64,000 nt of DNA from Orobanche coerulescens (lineage: Eukaryota > Streptophyta > Magnoliopsida > Lamiales > Orobanchaceae), in contig CM065814.1 of assembly GCA_033398695.1 (NCBI GenBank), forward strand, positions 20,365,501 to 20,429,500, written 5' to 3'. Position 1 is the stretch's first letter. Every line of letters starts with the position of its first letter. The notes under the pieces are model-generated. The model was given only the letters and a program-made list of their open reading frames with translations, did no database searches and was not told where the DNA came from. Positions 23,274 to 33,342 of the stretch are shown here, one piece after another. Position numbers and translations under genes: made by a program.

Positions 23274-25900
23274 ATGTCCGGAGGAAGACCAAATATATAT
23301 GAGGCGGGTAGTACTTCCGTCGCCGGGGCTTCGACCGCCCGGGATGAATTTTCTGCGGAGTTCTATGTGGAGACCTCCGTCGAGGCCATCCGCGCTGGGA
23401 TTAAGCCTGCGGAGGTCGAAAAACTTTTTAATGAAGCTGACGCGACCAGGGCGGCGGAGGCCGAGCGGATCCGTTCACTGAAACAGGAGGAGATGGATGC
23501 GACGGCGCACTGGGAGCGGAACAGCACGTTCGGCAAAGCCTTCGCAGATTTTGCCGAACTCATGGAGAGATTGGACGGCCGGCTCCCTAAATTTAAATTC
23601 AGTGAATACTCGATCGCCCATCCTTATGAACCTATAAGGTGGACGTTGTTCCGGGCTGCTCGCCGCTCTCCGTGGACCCTTGGCCAGATCGGGAGCTCGG
23701 CGACCAGGAAGGATCTGGACCGTTGGAGGGCGAGGTTCCATGTTCCTTCTGATGTTTGCCTCCACGTGCCCGCCGAGAACGAGCGATCCGATCAACCTCC
23801 CAAGGGCATAGTCGCCGTTAACGAGGCGATAATGGAGGATGGGCTGCGATTCCCGTTGTCGTTTGCTATCTCATACCTGCTGATCGCCTGGAACGTGGCG
23901 CCGCTTCAACTGACGTCGAACGCCTGGCTGCAGATCGTCTGCACCCTTACTTTTTTTGGTGGCCATCGGCTGTATCGTCTTCCTTCGCCGTTGGAGATGA
24001 ACCATCTCTTCAAATTAACGGCTCAAAAAGGCTCCGTCGGCGGCTACCACATCCAGGGTCGCTCAGGCCGGGTGATTCTTGGGGTCCCGAACAAAGTATG
24101 GGGCGATCCATCGAAGTGGTTCTGGGTCGGCGGTGCGTGGAAGTCGGCAGCGAGCGACAGCCCCACCGACGAGTTGGATATTCCCACCAGCTTTCGGGAG
24201 AGGAGTCCAAGTAAGGGTTTAGACTCTCCCTTCATTCGGATACATTCTGAACTGATCTAATTTGGCTCTTTTTGTAGGTGTCATTGTTCCGGCAGCAGGC
24301 GACCTCACTTTTGATTTCGTGATCGTCTGGGAGGGGATAAGGAGTCTTCTTGACGACCAAATAGACGCTCATCGAATTAACAATGAAGCCTGTTGGTTGG
24401 CCGCTCGGCTATTTCGCTACCCTCGCCATCTAATAGTTCCAGGTATGAACTCTCACGATCTTCTTTGACATGACGATCATCTTTGGCTGAGGAAGGTGAC
24501 TAACTTTTGTCGATTGCTTTCTTTTGCATAAATTCGCTTCCCTCTTTTCCCAGAACCCCCGGCTGCGATCGCCATGTCTAATCCGGGGATCATGAGCCGT
24601 CTTCGTCAAGGGAAGAATAAGAGCCGAGCTCCTGCTGCTCCGCTCCGACCGATCCTGGAGGCGAGACCTCTCCTACAGCCGGTTGTCGAAGAACAGGAGC
24701 CTCGGGAGGAGGAGCAACTTTAGCTCAACCGCAAGAAATGGAGGACTATGGAGCCCTCGGCCTCTGCCACTGCTGACGAGCCACCGATCTCCGTGCCTCC
24801 GCTTTCCGCGGTTCCTCTGGTGGACGGGTCCACGCCCTCTTCGGCTTTTCTAGAGGCCATGGCGATCACTGATGCTGAGGTCCCGCGTGGGAGGCCGTTA
24901 TTCGGCCGCGACCCAGAAAAGGTCGAAAGGTAAGCTTGGTTGCTTTGCTGGTTTGTGAATATTTATGTCCTCCATATACCAACTCTATTGTTCTTGGCAC
25001 AGGGTTCGTCATATCGACCCGAATTGTTCGCCGTTGGTGAGGGATTTCCTTACGAGCAGATCTCCTCGCGAGGCTTGCGATATCCCCCACTATGTCGCTC
25101 GGGCTACTAATTCCCTGCCAAAGGCCTGTACGACTGACCTGGACGCGATCGCACGCCGGAGATCTCCCGATGTGATGTAGGCGACCCTTGCTATGGCCCT
25201 TCAGACGGTGACGATGGTCGCCCAAGCTGTGAAGGACTATGAGGGGCGGCCCTCCACTGCTCGCCTCCAGGCGGACCTCGAAACTGCTCGGCAATAGAAT
25301 ACCGAGTTTGCCGACAGGATCATGGCGATGGAGAAGAGCTCCGTGGAGGCGTACAAAAAGGCGAGTGAAGACCTCGAACGGGCCCGGGCGGCGACTGATC
25401 GGATGAGGGATTAGATGACGGACGGACGCAGGTTGCACGAGGCTGCTCGGAAGGAGGCGGATGAGCTGAAGGCGATCGTCGATCGGTTGACCGGCGAGCT
25501 GGCGACGTCGAAGGGAGAGGTGGCTGTCAAGGCTGCCAAGCTCCAGGGCGCGAACCAAGCGCTTGCGGGCTTGAAGGAGAAACTGGCGGCGACCGAGGCC
25601 GATCCCTATCTCAATGTGGAATACGTCAGCGAATTTGCCTATTATATGGCTTATGCTGACGCAATCTGCACTGCTAAGAAGGAAGGGCTCGAGGTCGGCC
25701 CCTTGGTTGACAACTTCAACGCCTACGTGCTCGAGCACCCTTTGCAGCCCGCATTCATCGTGTCGATTCTCGACCTCTCCTCGGATCATGGGGCCGACCT
25801 GAGTTGGTATCCGTCGCTGGACAACCTTGCTCACCCGGGTGCCCCAGAGGATGATGGTGCCGAGCCTGCTGCTGGCGAGGGGACGGGTGCCGATCTTTGA
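23274..25900 (+). pseudogene. Four-exon antisense gene of the Tat-like element, PF04195-like 'gypsy type transposon' protein
   Basis: A gene read opposite to gag. Exons as I read them: 23,274-24,210, 24,278-24,442, 24,554-24,929 and 25,003-25,900. Introns are 67, 111 and 73 bp, all GT-AG, with phases 1, 1 and 2 that join exactly, giving 792 codons with stop. The start is ATG at 23,274 (MSGGRPN). Residues about 185-225 (LRFPLSFAISYLL then LQLTSNAWLQIV) match the PF04195 pattern. The last exon encodes a long heptad-rich coiled coil and an acidic tail. Four in-frame stops, all TAG, lie at 24,721, 25,178, 25,295 and 25,412. An AATGAAATGAAATAA poly(A)-like run follows at 25,979. Antisense extra ORFs are known in Tat elements; the function is unknown. 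Confidence 0.75.
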
Positions 25901-26229
25901 GCTTTTCTGCTTTTCTTTAACTTCTAATTTTCCCAGCTTCTGCTGTAATTTGCATTCGGGCACTTGTACACATATTTTGAATGAAATGAAATAATATGTT
26001 TGCTTCTGATTTCTTGCTTGTACGATTGTCTTTCTAAATCTTTTGCATTTGACTTTATACAAAAGTGTTGAGGAGCGATCGTTATGTGTATATTTGCACA
26101 AAACTGATCATCCTAGGTATAGATGATCGTCATATGTATGGCTCCGCTCTCCCCCTTGTTTTTGTTTACTTAGTGAAATTAAGGGAACGGAAATAAATCG
26201 TTGGACGAGCTATCTTTGGCTTGGTTCCT

Positions 26230-27170
26230 GCGATCTTCAATTTTTCAAATTCTTCGAGGAAGGCCGACCATCTTGGCCTAGAGGAACCGTGCATAGTCGT
26301 TGAGTTCGATGGAACCGACCTCCGCGACCGTGTCTTGTGCGCGAGCGACATTCCGTCTGATGGCCTACTTCTCGAGACTCACTTAATTGTGAGGGTCCTC
26401 CGTAGGCTACGTTTTGCCTCGCAATGTAGTAATCGGGCGGACGATCTCTGTCTGGAGGAGTCCTTGCACGGGGCACCGTCGGATTAATTGACTTCACAAC
26501 CGCGGCTTGTTAGCACTTTTCTGCCGGGGGCCAACATGTTAGATGGCGGACCTTTGAGGGCATACGTTGTGACGAGGGTAGGTACGCGTCGCATTGTCCA
26601 GGTTCACCATGTTAGATGATGGACCTTTGAAGGCGGGCGAGCGGGTCCACAGATCTGTTTTGGAGGGTCCTTTGGCTACGCCCGCCTCGTATTTAAACAA
26701 AGGGCGAGCGATCTCTGCCCAAAGGAACCTTGCATGGTTGCAGAGATCGGTTCCATCGACCTCCACAACCATGTCGGCACTTTTCTACCTTGGATCGTCA
26801 TGTTAGATGGTGGTCCTTGACGGTATACGTTGTGCTAGGGGAGGCGATCGCTTGCTTAGGTTCTTCATGTTGATGACGAACTTTAGAGGGCGAGCGAGTC
26901 AACCTCTGATTTGTTTTGGAGGGTCCTTCGGCTATGCCTACCTCGTATTTAAATGAAGGGTGAGCGATCTTTGCCCAAAAGAACCTTGCATGGACGGACC
27001 GTCGGTTTCATCGACCCCCGCGACCATGGCGGCATTCTTCTGCCTCAGACCGTCCTGTGAGATGGCGATCCTCGACGTTATACGTTGTGCTATGGGGGTG
27101 ATCGCTTGCCTCAATCCATCATGTTAGATGACGAACTTTAGAGGACGAGCAAGTCATCCTCTTTTTTGTA
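26230..27170. repeat. Degenerate tandem repeats of about 256 bp in the Tat-like element
   Basis: Three to four diverged units share the block TGTTTTGGAGGGTCCTT (26,656 and 26,912, 256 bp apart), the block CATGTTAGATG (26,536, 26,608, 26,800 and 27,119, with a one-base-shorter form at 26,868), and CTCGTATTTAAA. They lie between the ends of gag and of the antisense gene. Tandem repeats at this place are known from Tat/Ogre elements and can seed satellite DNA. Confidence 0.75.
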
Positions 27171-27242
27171 GGCGTTTCTCAGGCAGTAGCCTTTGGTTTG
27201 TTTTGCTGCAGAATATCACTTGTGGAGGATTGGAGAATCTCG

Positions 27243-28829
27243 TTAAGCACTTTGCACATTGAGTAAACTGTCCAGCTTGCCTTCCTCGAACAATCTCCAG
27301 AGTTGTCTGAGGGGGTTGCGGCATTGGTTGGTGTTGTGGCCGGGACTTTTGTGGTAGGCACAAAATTTATCGTGGTCCAGACGACCGTTGTCCCTCATCG
27401 CCCTTGGCTTGCTTAGCCATTCGCGCCCCTTGATGGCGTTGAAAATATGGGCCGGAGATAGATTGAGGTTGCGGAGGAGGTGAACTTCCACATCCTCGAA
27501 GGCCTTGAGGTCGCTGGGAGGCTTTGAGATCGCCTTCTTTGGGATGGGCGATGGCGCCCTTATCTCTCCGGTTGCCCCCTCACCTAGACGAAGGGTGAGC
27601 AACCTTTGCCTTGCAAGAAAATCGGCGGCCTTGGCGCGGAAGATCGCATAGGTCGGGGGGATGTCCTTCGTGAGGTGCCTGAACATGGGCGAAAAACCAT
27701 CAAATCCCCCTAGGACCGAGTAGAGGGCGATCTCGTCGCTTATGGGCTCGCCGATGAGGACTATTTCATCCACCCGGTCGATGTAATCCGCATCGGACTG
27801 GTCTTTCCTCTGCCTGATCTTCATCATGCGGTGGGGACCTTCTGGCCTAGCGACCTTGGCGGCAAAGTACGCCGTGAAGTCGCTCGCCAGTTTCTCAAAG
27901 GAATTGATTGAGCGCGGTGGCAATGAGATGTACCACCTATGGGCCAGATTGCCCAATGTCAACGGGAACATTCGGCATTTTGTCGTGTCTGATGCCCCGC
28001 ATCCGGTCTTGTATATCCGGAACTTGCTTAAGTGGGTCTCGGGGTCCGATCTCCCCTCGTACAAAGGCGTTTGAGGAGGAGCGATCTTGGGTTGCAGGGG
28101 GGCAAGCTCGATCTGGACCGCGAGCGGCTCACTTGGTTCGGCGACCTTCCTCTTGGCGCCTGCCCCAGTTTCTAGGAGTGCCTTCATATTGTCGAGCTGG
28201 CGTTGCATTACGGCCATCGTTGTGGCCTGGCTACTCGCGGCCTGGCTCTCGGAGCGGGGGCTTAGGCAATCAAATACTGATCCCCTGGCTCCACTGTAGA
28301 TGATGTTTTTGCCGTGGGGCTTGATTCTTCGGCGAACGGGAGCCAATCGGTTGACCTGTTTTTGTTTGGGAGTTGGGTACACCGAACTCTTGGTGACGGA
28401 TTCAGATTCCGTCGTCTCGTGGCTGGGGCCAGAATGCCTCGGTCGCCACGAAGGATCGCTTCCTAGGCGGCTGAAGACGAAACTATCCCGCCTCGCGAGT
28501 GCCTTTCCTCATGAATCGGGGCTTTCTGACGATTGCTCGACATATAACCCCTTGAGCCTTCATTTGTCCGCACGGCGGATGGGCGATGGGGTAATAGTGG
28601 GCGCGTCGCATGCTCTTCGTCGCTCCCTTAGGATGGCCATGGCCTCCTCGATCTGTTCCGCGGTTTGGAATTGATCGAGTGAGAGGTTGGGGCCGTCCCT
28701 CGGGGGCAGGATCGAGAGTCTCGCGTCGCCGCGGCTACCCTCCGCCGTAGGTTGAGATTCGGTTTGGGCCGGAATAAGATGTCCGGCGGACCGTAGGATA
28801 GCTCTATTCGAGGTGGTGGTAGACGTCAT
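27243..28829 (-). pseudogene. gag of the Tat-like element with two TGA stops
   Basis: One frame on the minus strand from ATG 28,829 (MTSTTTSNR) to the stop at 27,243, 528 codons. It carries the retrotrans_gag core typical of Tat/Ogre elements: PLYEGRSDPETHLSKFR, CRMFPLTLGNLAHRWY, SFEKLASDFTAYF, MMKIRQRKDQSDADYIDR (about residues 240-330), and a zinc-knuckle-like CAYHKSPGHNTNQC near the end. Two in-frame TGA codons lie at plus positions 28,560-28,562 and 28,509-28,511; frame is kept across both. No pol follows; within ~70 bp of the end the sequence passes into the tandem-repeat region. A capsid source in trans may have been needed for movement. Confidence 0.88.
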
Positions 28830-28935
28830 TATCGTGAAGGTTTTTCTTTGAAGAACAGTGAGTGTTTCTTCAAGTAAATATTCCGGACAATAGTGAGTGT
28901 TCTTCGAAACGGTCAGAGAGAAAACTAAGGTAACG

Positions 28936-28954
28936 CCCCTTCTTCTAGCGCCAA
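28936..28954 (-). other. Primer-binding site of the Tat-like element
   Basis: On the minus strand TTGGCGCTAGAAGAAGGGG begins one base after the LTR end. TGGCGC starts are usual for Ty3/gypsy primer sites. I do not name the tRNA. Confidence 0.75.
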
Positions 28955-28955
28955 T

Positions 28956-29970
28956 TGTTGTTACCCAAAATATTACTCGGAAGGGTTTGCTCGAATGGAT
29001 GAGTAACAAACAAAATGCGAGAGCACGTCCGAGGGAATGTAAATAACACAAGATTTGCCACGGTTGTTAATCCCGGGCTTGCATGCTCTCACGAGATATT
29101 ATTAATACGAATACTTTGGAGTACAAATATTAATGTTAGAGTACAATTACAATGAGTGTAAAGACCCTAGTTATCTAGCTCTTGAGTGCTGATGATTGCC
29201 GGAAGAACCAGAGTTGATGCTCTGTGAGTTCTTGTAACAAAGATCAAATGCTGTGTAGATTTCTGTGTAGGATTTGACTGTTCGATCTGACTGCCAGAGA
29301 GTAGACTGCTAGAGAGTGTTTTTCGTCCGAGAGTCAAAGAGTCAGACCCTTTTCCAATTGCTGGAGGTCTCCTATTTATAGAAGATGAGGTAGTTGGGAT
29401 GTCCTGATCCCTAGCGGGCGATCGCCTTTCCTGTATTATAATAAGCGGGCAATCGTCTTAACACATGGGCTGGTTTCCTTAAAATCCGCAGCTACTGCTG
29501 CCAGTCAACTGTGCGAACTAGTGAGAAGGCAACACGCCTCCCATGTCGTTGTCTTGGGAGGTTCCACCTAGGACCTTTCGGCGGGTCTGTCGGTAGGTGA
29601 GGCTGTCCTTGTCACCGACAGCTGCTGATGGATTGGAGTCAAGTCCTTATTCCGCGGCGCCTTTTGCGGATCTGCACGTGGGTCCTCACTCTGAGATTCG
29701 GTCTTCGTAGACTTAACGGATGTTGGCTTTACACGTGGCCTAGGACGGTCGTCTTTGAACGGGCGCTGAAGGAGATCACCTTGTGAGTCGATCGCCCCGT
29801 ACCTGACCTTGATCCGACATCTTTAGCTGGGCAAGACTGCCTTGGTTTATCTGATAATAAACTTGGGCCGACTGGCCTCTGTGCTCGTTGGCGGGCTGTT
29901 GATGCTTTGAGGCGGCCGATCGCAGTAGAAGCGATCGCCTATTCTGAGGCGTATAAATTGACGCACAACA
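28956..29970 (-). mobile_element. 5' LTR of the Tat-like element
   Basis: 1015 bp, same ends as the left LTR (plus strand TGTTGTTACCC to GCACAACA). It has about 48 bp more than the left copy: an 18-bp partial duplication near 29,300 and about 31 bp near 29,430. Immediately followed by the second GTATG. Confidence 0.92.
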
Positions 29971-29975
29971 GTATG

Positions 29976-30214
29976 GTTAGGTTGGTTATTGGCTGATATG
30001 TGCATCTCTCTTAAGGGTCCGACACCGATGTACTATGATAATAAAAGTTCTATTCATTTTGCGCACAACACAATTTTTATGAACGTACTAAACACATTGA
30101 GATCGATAATCATTCTACTCGGTACCATTTCGAGAAAGGCACTCTATATTTACCATTTGTCTCGTCTTCGATGCAACATGCAGATTTATTCACAAATGTT
30201 CATACCCTCCAACA
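29976..30214 (+). pseudogene. Copia element 3 RNase H, 3' part
   Basis: Continues the relic ending at 21,727 in the same frame after removal of one target-site copy. Words: WLLADMCISL, PTPMYYDNKSSIHFAHN (30,026-30,075) and later, in shifted frames, the HLSR..MQHADLFTNVHTLQH end. It is interrupted again at 30,214 by an hAT-type insertion with target site CTCCAACA, and the last codons plus a polypurine-like tract (AAAGGGGATGCTAGC, about 31,202) follow at 31,145. Confidence 0.85.
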
Positions 30215-31136
30215 TAGAGGTGGCATTCGGGCCGGGGCTGGGCCGATCCGGACTGGGCTGCTAAAGCCTGCTCCATTAAAGGGCTGGACTGTGCCGGTCC
30301 TTCCTTTTGGCGGGCCGGTCCGGGCCAGTCTTTTTTTACAAACACAAGGCCTGGTACGGCCCACAGCCCACTGTGTTCATGGGCCGGGCGAGCCTGTTCA
30401 CGAGTCGGTTCGGGCCGGGCTCGATATTTTTTTTTCATTGTAAGACATAATAAACTTGCTGCCAAATAAAACCTGAATGTTAAACCTGCTGAACTTAATA
30501 ATAAAAACATAATCCTCAAAAATATAAACCTGATGCTCTTGCTAATTAAGTAATTAGTCCACTAAGTCACAAATCACTTAAGCAACAGTAATTCATAAGT
30601 TCAAGACCAACAAAGTTAACTTGAAACTTTATTACAAAGACAGAAAATTACAAATCAATAGCAAAATAAGACTAGTACTCAACTACTCATTCATGAAAGT
30701 AGGTTAGTTGATAGGAGAATGGAGGCGCAGACTGTTGATGGAATGAGGGTTTGGTTGAATTGGGAAAGTGAGTTAGTTGATAGGAAAGAAAGAAGATAAA
30801 ATCCTATTGGGCTTTGGGCTTGGTGTTGGATTTTTCAATTGGACTTATGTTATGGACTATAAATCCAAAATTAACATTTAGATGAAACGGTCTTTAGGCG
30901 GGCTAAACGAATCGGGCCTTCCCGATTCATGAGCTAACACGGGCTCGAGCCGGTCCGTGCCGGGCCAGCGATTTTAGGCGTTCACAGGCCGGGCCGGGCC
31001 TCTAAAATAAAAGCCCCTAAGGCCCGCATAACTTAAATGTACATGGGCCGGTCCAGGCCAAATAGTACACGGGCTGGTTCGGTCCGGTTTTCAAGCGTGC
31101 TGGGCTGTTCTGCGACCGATCCAGATACCACCTCGA
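30215..31136. mobile_element. hAT-type non-autonomous element A, GGGCCGG words
   Basis: 922 bp with ends TAGAGGTGG and CCACCTCGA and an exact 8-bp target duplication CTCCAACA (30,207-30,214; 31,137-31,144). 8-bp duplications are the mark of hAT transposons. Both flanks (about 230 bp each) are filled with GGGCCGG, CGGGCC and GGGCTG words; the middle is AT-rich. It has no transposase. Confidence 0.88.
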
Positions 31137-31144
31137 CTCCAACA

Positions 31145-31404
31145 TCATTGATTCTTTCTTGGAGAACTCTCAATACTTCTCTCTATATTAATGCGAGTCT
31201 TAAAGGGGATGCTAGCATTTATTAGTGTTATGTTCTATTTAATTCCCACGATATAAACAATTCCACCCCATTATAGACCATATAGAAAGGGATGTGATTG
31301 TTTCATTTTATTTCACCAAATTCACTAGCAATGACATTTATTTTTGTATTCCTCTTTAGCTCTTGCAATATTACTCGTAACAATTCATAAATAATATGAA
31401 TTGT
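31145..31404 (+). other. End of copia element 3 and flanking non-coding DNA
   Basis: The first ~70 bp continue the copia relic to a purine tract. What follows (from about 31,215) may be LTR remnant but no partner LTR is recognised. Confidence 0.4.
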
Positions 31405-31590
31405 AGCAGAACCTACTAGTAAACGTGTATATGATGTTATTATCAGTTTACATAATATGATGTGATACATTAAGCAGCATATTACATGTGTTATTAAAAT
31501 ATACTGCTAAGTTTTTAACATCTTATATAAAATGATAATAGCATTACATATACGCATTTACTAGCAAGTTACTAGGTTGAAGTTCCTAAT
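31405..31590. repeat. Imperfect fold-back, MITE-like
   Basis: AACCTACTAGTAAACGTG at 31,410 and its near complement around 31,558-31,580 form an imperfect inverted repeat across the whole segment (also TATTATCA and TGATAATA within the arms). It looks like a small MITE; ends and target duplication were not fixed. Confidence 0.45.
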
Positions 31591-31653
31591 GAACCCCGCC
31601 ATATATATCTTTATATTATATATATAAAGGAAATTTCCACCTAATTAAATAAA

Positions 31654-32358
31654 GGGTTAAGTGCATGAAAATACACAAACTTTAGGTTCATTTTCATTTT
31701 TAACATAATCTTTCAATATTTCGGAAAAATACACCAACTTTCGCATTTGTTCAATTTTAACACCGATTTTAATTTTGGACAAATTAATTCTAACGTGGCA
31801 AAATCGATTCTGACATGGCAAAAAAATTCTGACGTGGCAATATTATTTCTGACATGGCGAAATAGAAACTATAATTTTTTAAACAAACTAATAGAAAAAA
31901 TAATTCTTTTTCTTAAAGAAATCAATATATATAACATTTTTTAATAGAATACACATCCACTACGCTTATGCCTTACGGTTCTCTTCTAAACAATTTTTTT
32001 TTACCCAGAGGATTAGTGCTGACCATTCTATTATCAATCAAGATAACCCTAAGGCTTATGCCTAATGTACGTGTGTTCTGTTCATTAATGTTATATATTT
32101 TGATTTTTTTAAGAAAAAGAATGAATTTTTGTATTAGTTCGTTTAAAATTATAGTTTATTAAGTTTATTTTGCCACGTCAGAATTTTTTTTTTACCATGC
32201 CAGAATCGATTTTGCCACGTCATAATCAATTTGGCAGAATTGAAATCGGTGTTAAAATTGAATAGATGCGAAAGTTGGTGTGTTTTTCCGAAATTTTGAA
32301 AGATTATGTTAAAAATGAAAATGAACCTAAAGTTTGTGTACTTTCGTGTATTTAACCC
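31654..32358. mobile_element. MULE-type fold-back element, 705 bp
   Basis: Starts GGGTTAAGTGCATG and ends with the near complement, flanked by an exact 9-bp target duplication TTAAATAAA (31,645-31,653; 32,359-32,367). The inverted arms are about 290 bp each, leaving a short unique centre. 9-bp duplications with long inverted repeats mark Mutator-like elements. It codes for nothing. Similar GGGTTAA..ACACAAACTTTAGG ends are common in plant genomes. Confidence 0.9.
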
Positions 32359-32367
32359 TTAAATAAA

Positions 32368-32722
32368 ATAATATTTGTATCTATATTTCTTACAGAATTG
32401 ATGTAAGATGATTTATGTCACGGAGGAGACAAGGGTTTACATTGCAATCTTTTCCAGCATTGCTCCTTCGTACTTCAACATTCTGAGCCTTCGAGACAAG
32501 AACTACAAATATATGTATAGTTGGCAGAAGAGTTGGATTCTAAGCAAAACCTTTTCTCTTTTTTCTCAGACTAAAATGTTTATATATATATAAGAAATCT
32601 ATATATATTTACACGCATTTTAAAGAGGAGTCGTGTTATAATATGTCAAAGAAGTAGAAAGACCATGCCCGCAACTCCAAGTTTTTTTGTCCTTTCAGAG
32701 TCAAAATCCAAAACCCTTAGAT
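32368..32722. other. Non-coding stretch
   Basis: Short AT-rich DNA between two transposons; nothing recognisable. Confidence 0.4.
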
Positions 32723-33342
32723 TAGGGAGAAGGGGGGTTATTAAGACCCCCCTACGTTACTAAATAAACCCTCCCTAGGGAGGGAGGGTGTCCTTTTTTT
32801 AATTTTTTTTGTTGTTTTGTTTTTTTGTTGTTTTTTTGTGTGTGTTATGTTTTTTTAGTGTTTATTTGTTATGTGTTTTTGTGTAATGTTTTTTTAGTGT
32901 TTATTTGTTATGTATTTTGAGAGGTGCTATTCCCCCCCTGACACCCGCCTGTCTCCCTCCCCTCCTTCTTTTTTTTTTTTTCCCATTCTATCCTTATCTT
33001 AATATATTTAATATTAATATTATTTTTTGTTATTATTAAAATTAATAGTTTCTCATATTTTATATATTATTTTAAAATATATTGTTAGAAACTTTATTTT
33101 TTTCCTTTTCTATCCTTTACTCCTTTGCACTTTAATTTTTTTTCATATTATTTATTTATTTGTTCTTTTTTCTTTGAATTTTTATTTTACTTTATTATTA
33201 TCAAAATTAAAAATTTCTATTATTTATTTATTTATTTATTTTTATTTATATTATTTATGATTAAAAATAACTACGACACTATATAATAAATAATAAATGC
33301 GGAAAATACGATCAACATTGATAAATAAATTATTCAATTACA

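Larger units (their letters stand above)
21728..29970 (-). mobile_element. Non-autonomous Tat-like Ty3/gypsy element, complete
   Basis: An 8,243-bp element on the minus strand, bounded by LTRs 21,728-22,694 (3') and 28,956-29,970 (5') and by the exact 5-bp target duplication GTATG (21,723-21,727 and 29,971-29,975). Primer-binding site next to the right LTR and polypurine tract next to the left LTR fix the orientation. Inside are gag (minus strand), a tandem-repeat region, and a spliced gene on the opposite strand. No protease, RT, RNase H or integrase is found on either strand, so it must have been moved by proteins of another element. LTRs differ by about 5% in the part compared by eye, plus two indels. 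Confidence 0.92.

Noticed and set aside
24866..26101. 411-codon minus-strand frame opposite the antisense gene
   Set aside because: It is the complement of GC-rich exons 3 and 4; no domain words, and the plus strand has phase-matched splice sites and coiled-coil protein.
33027..33260. Hydrophobic 77-codon frame as a membrane protein
   Set aside because: Low-complexity T- and AT-rich DNA inside the MULE; hydrophobicity is a by-product of TTT and ATT codons.
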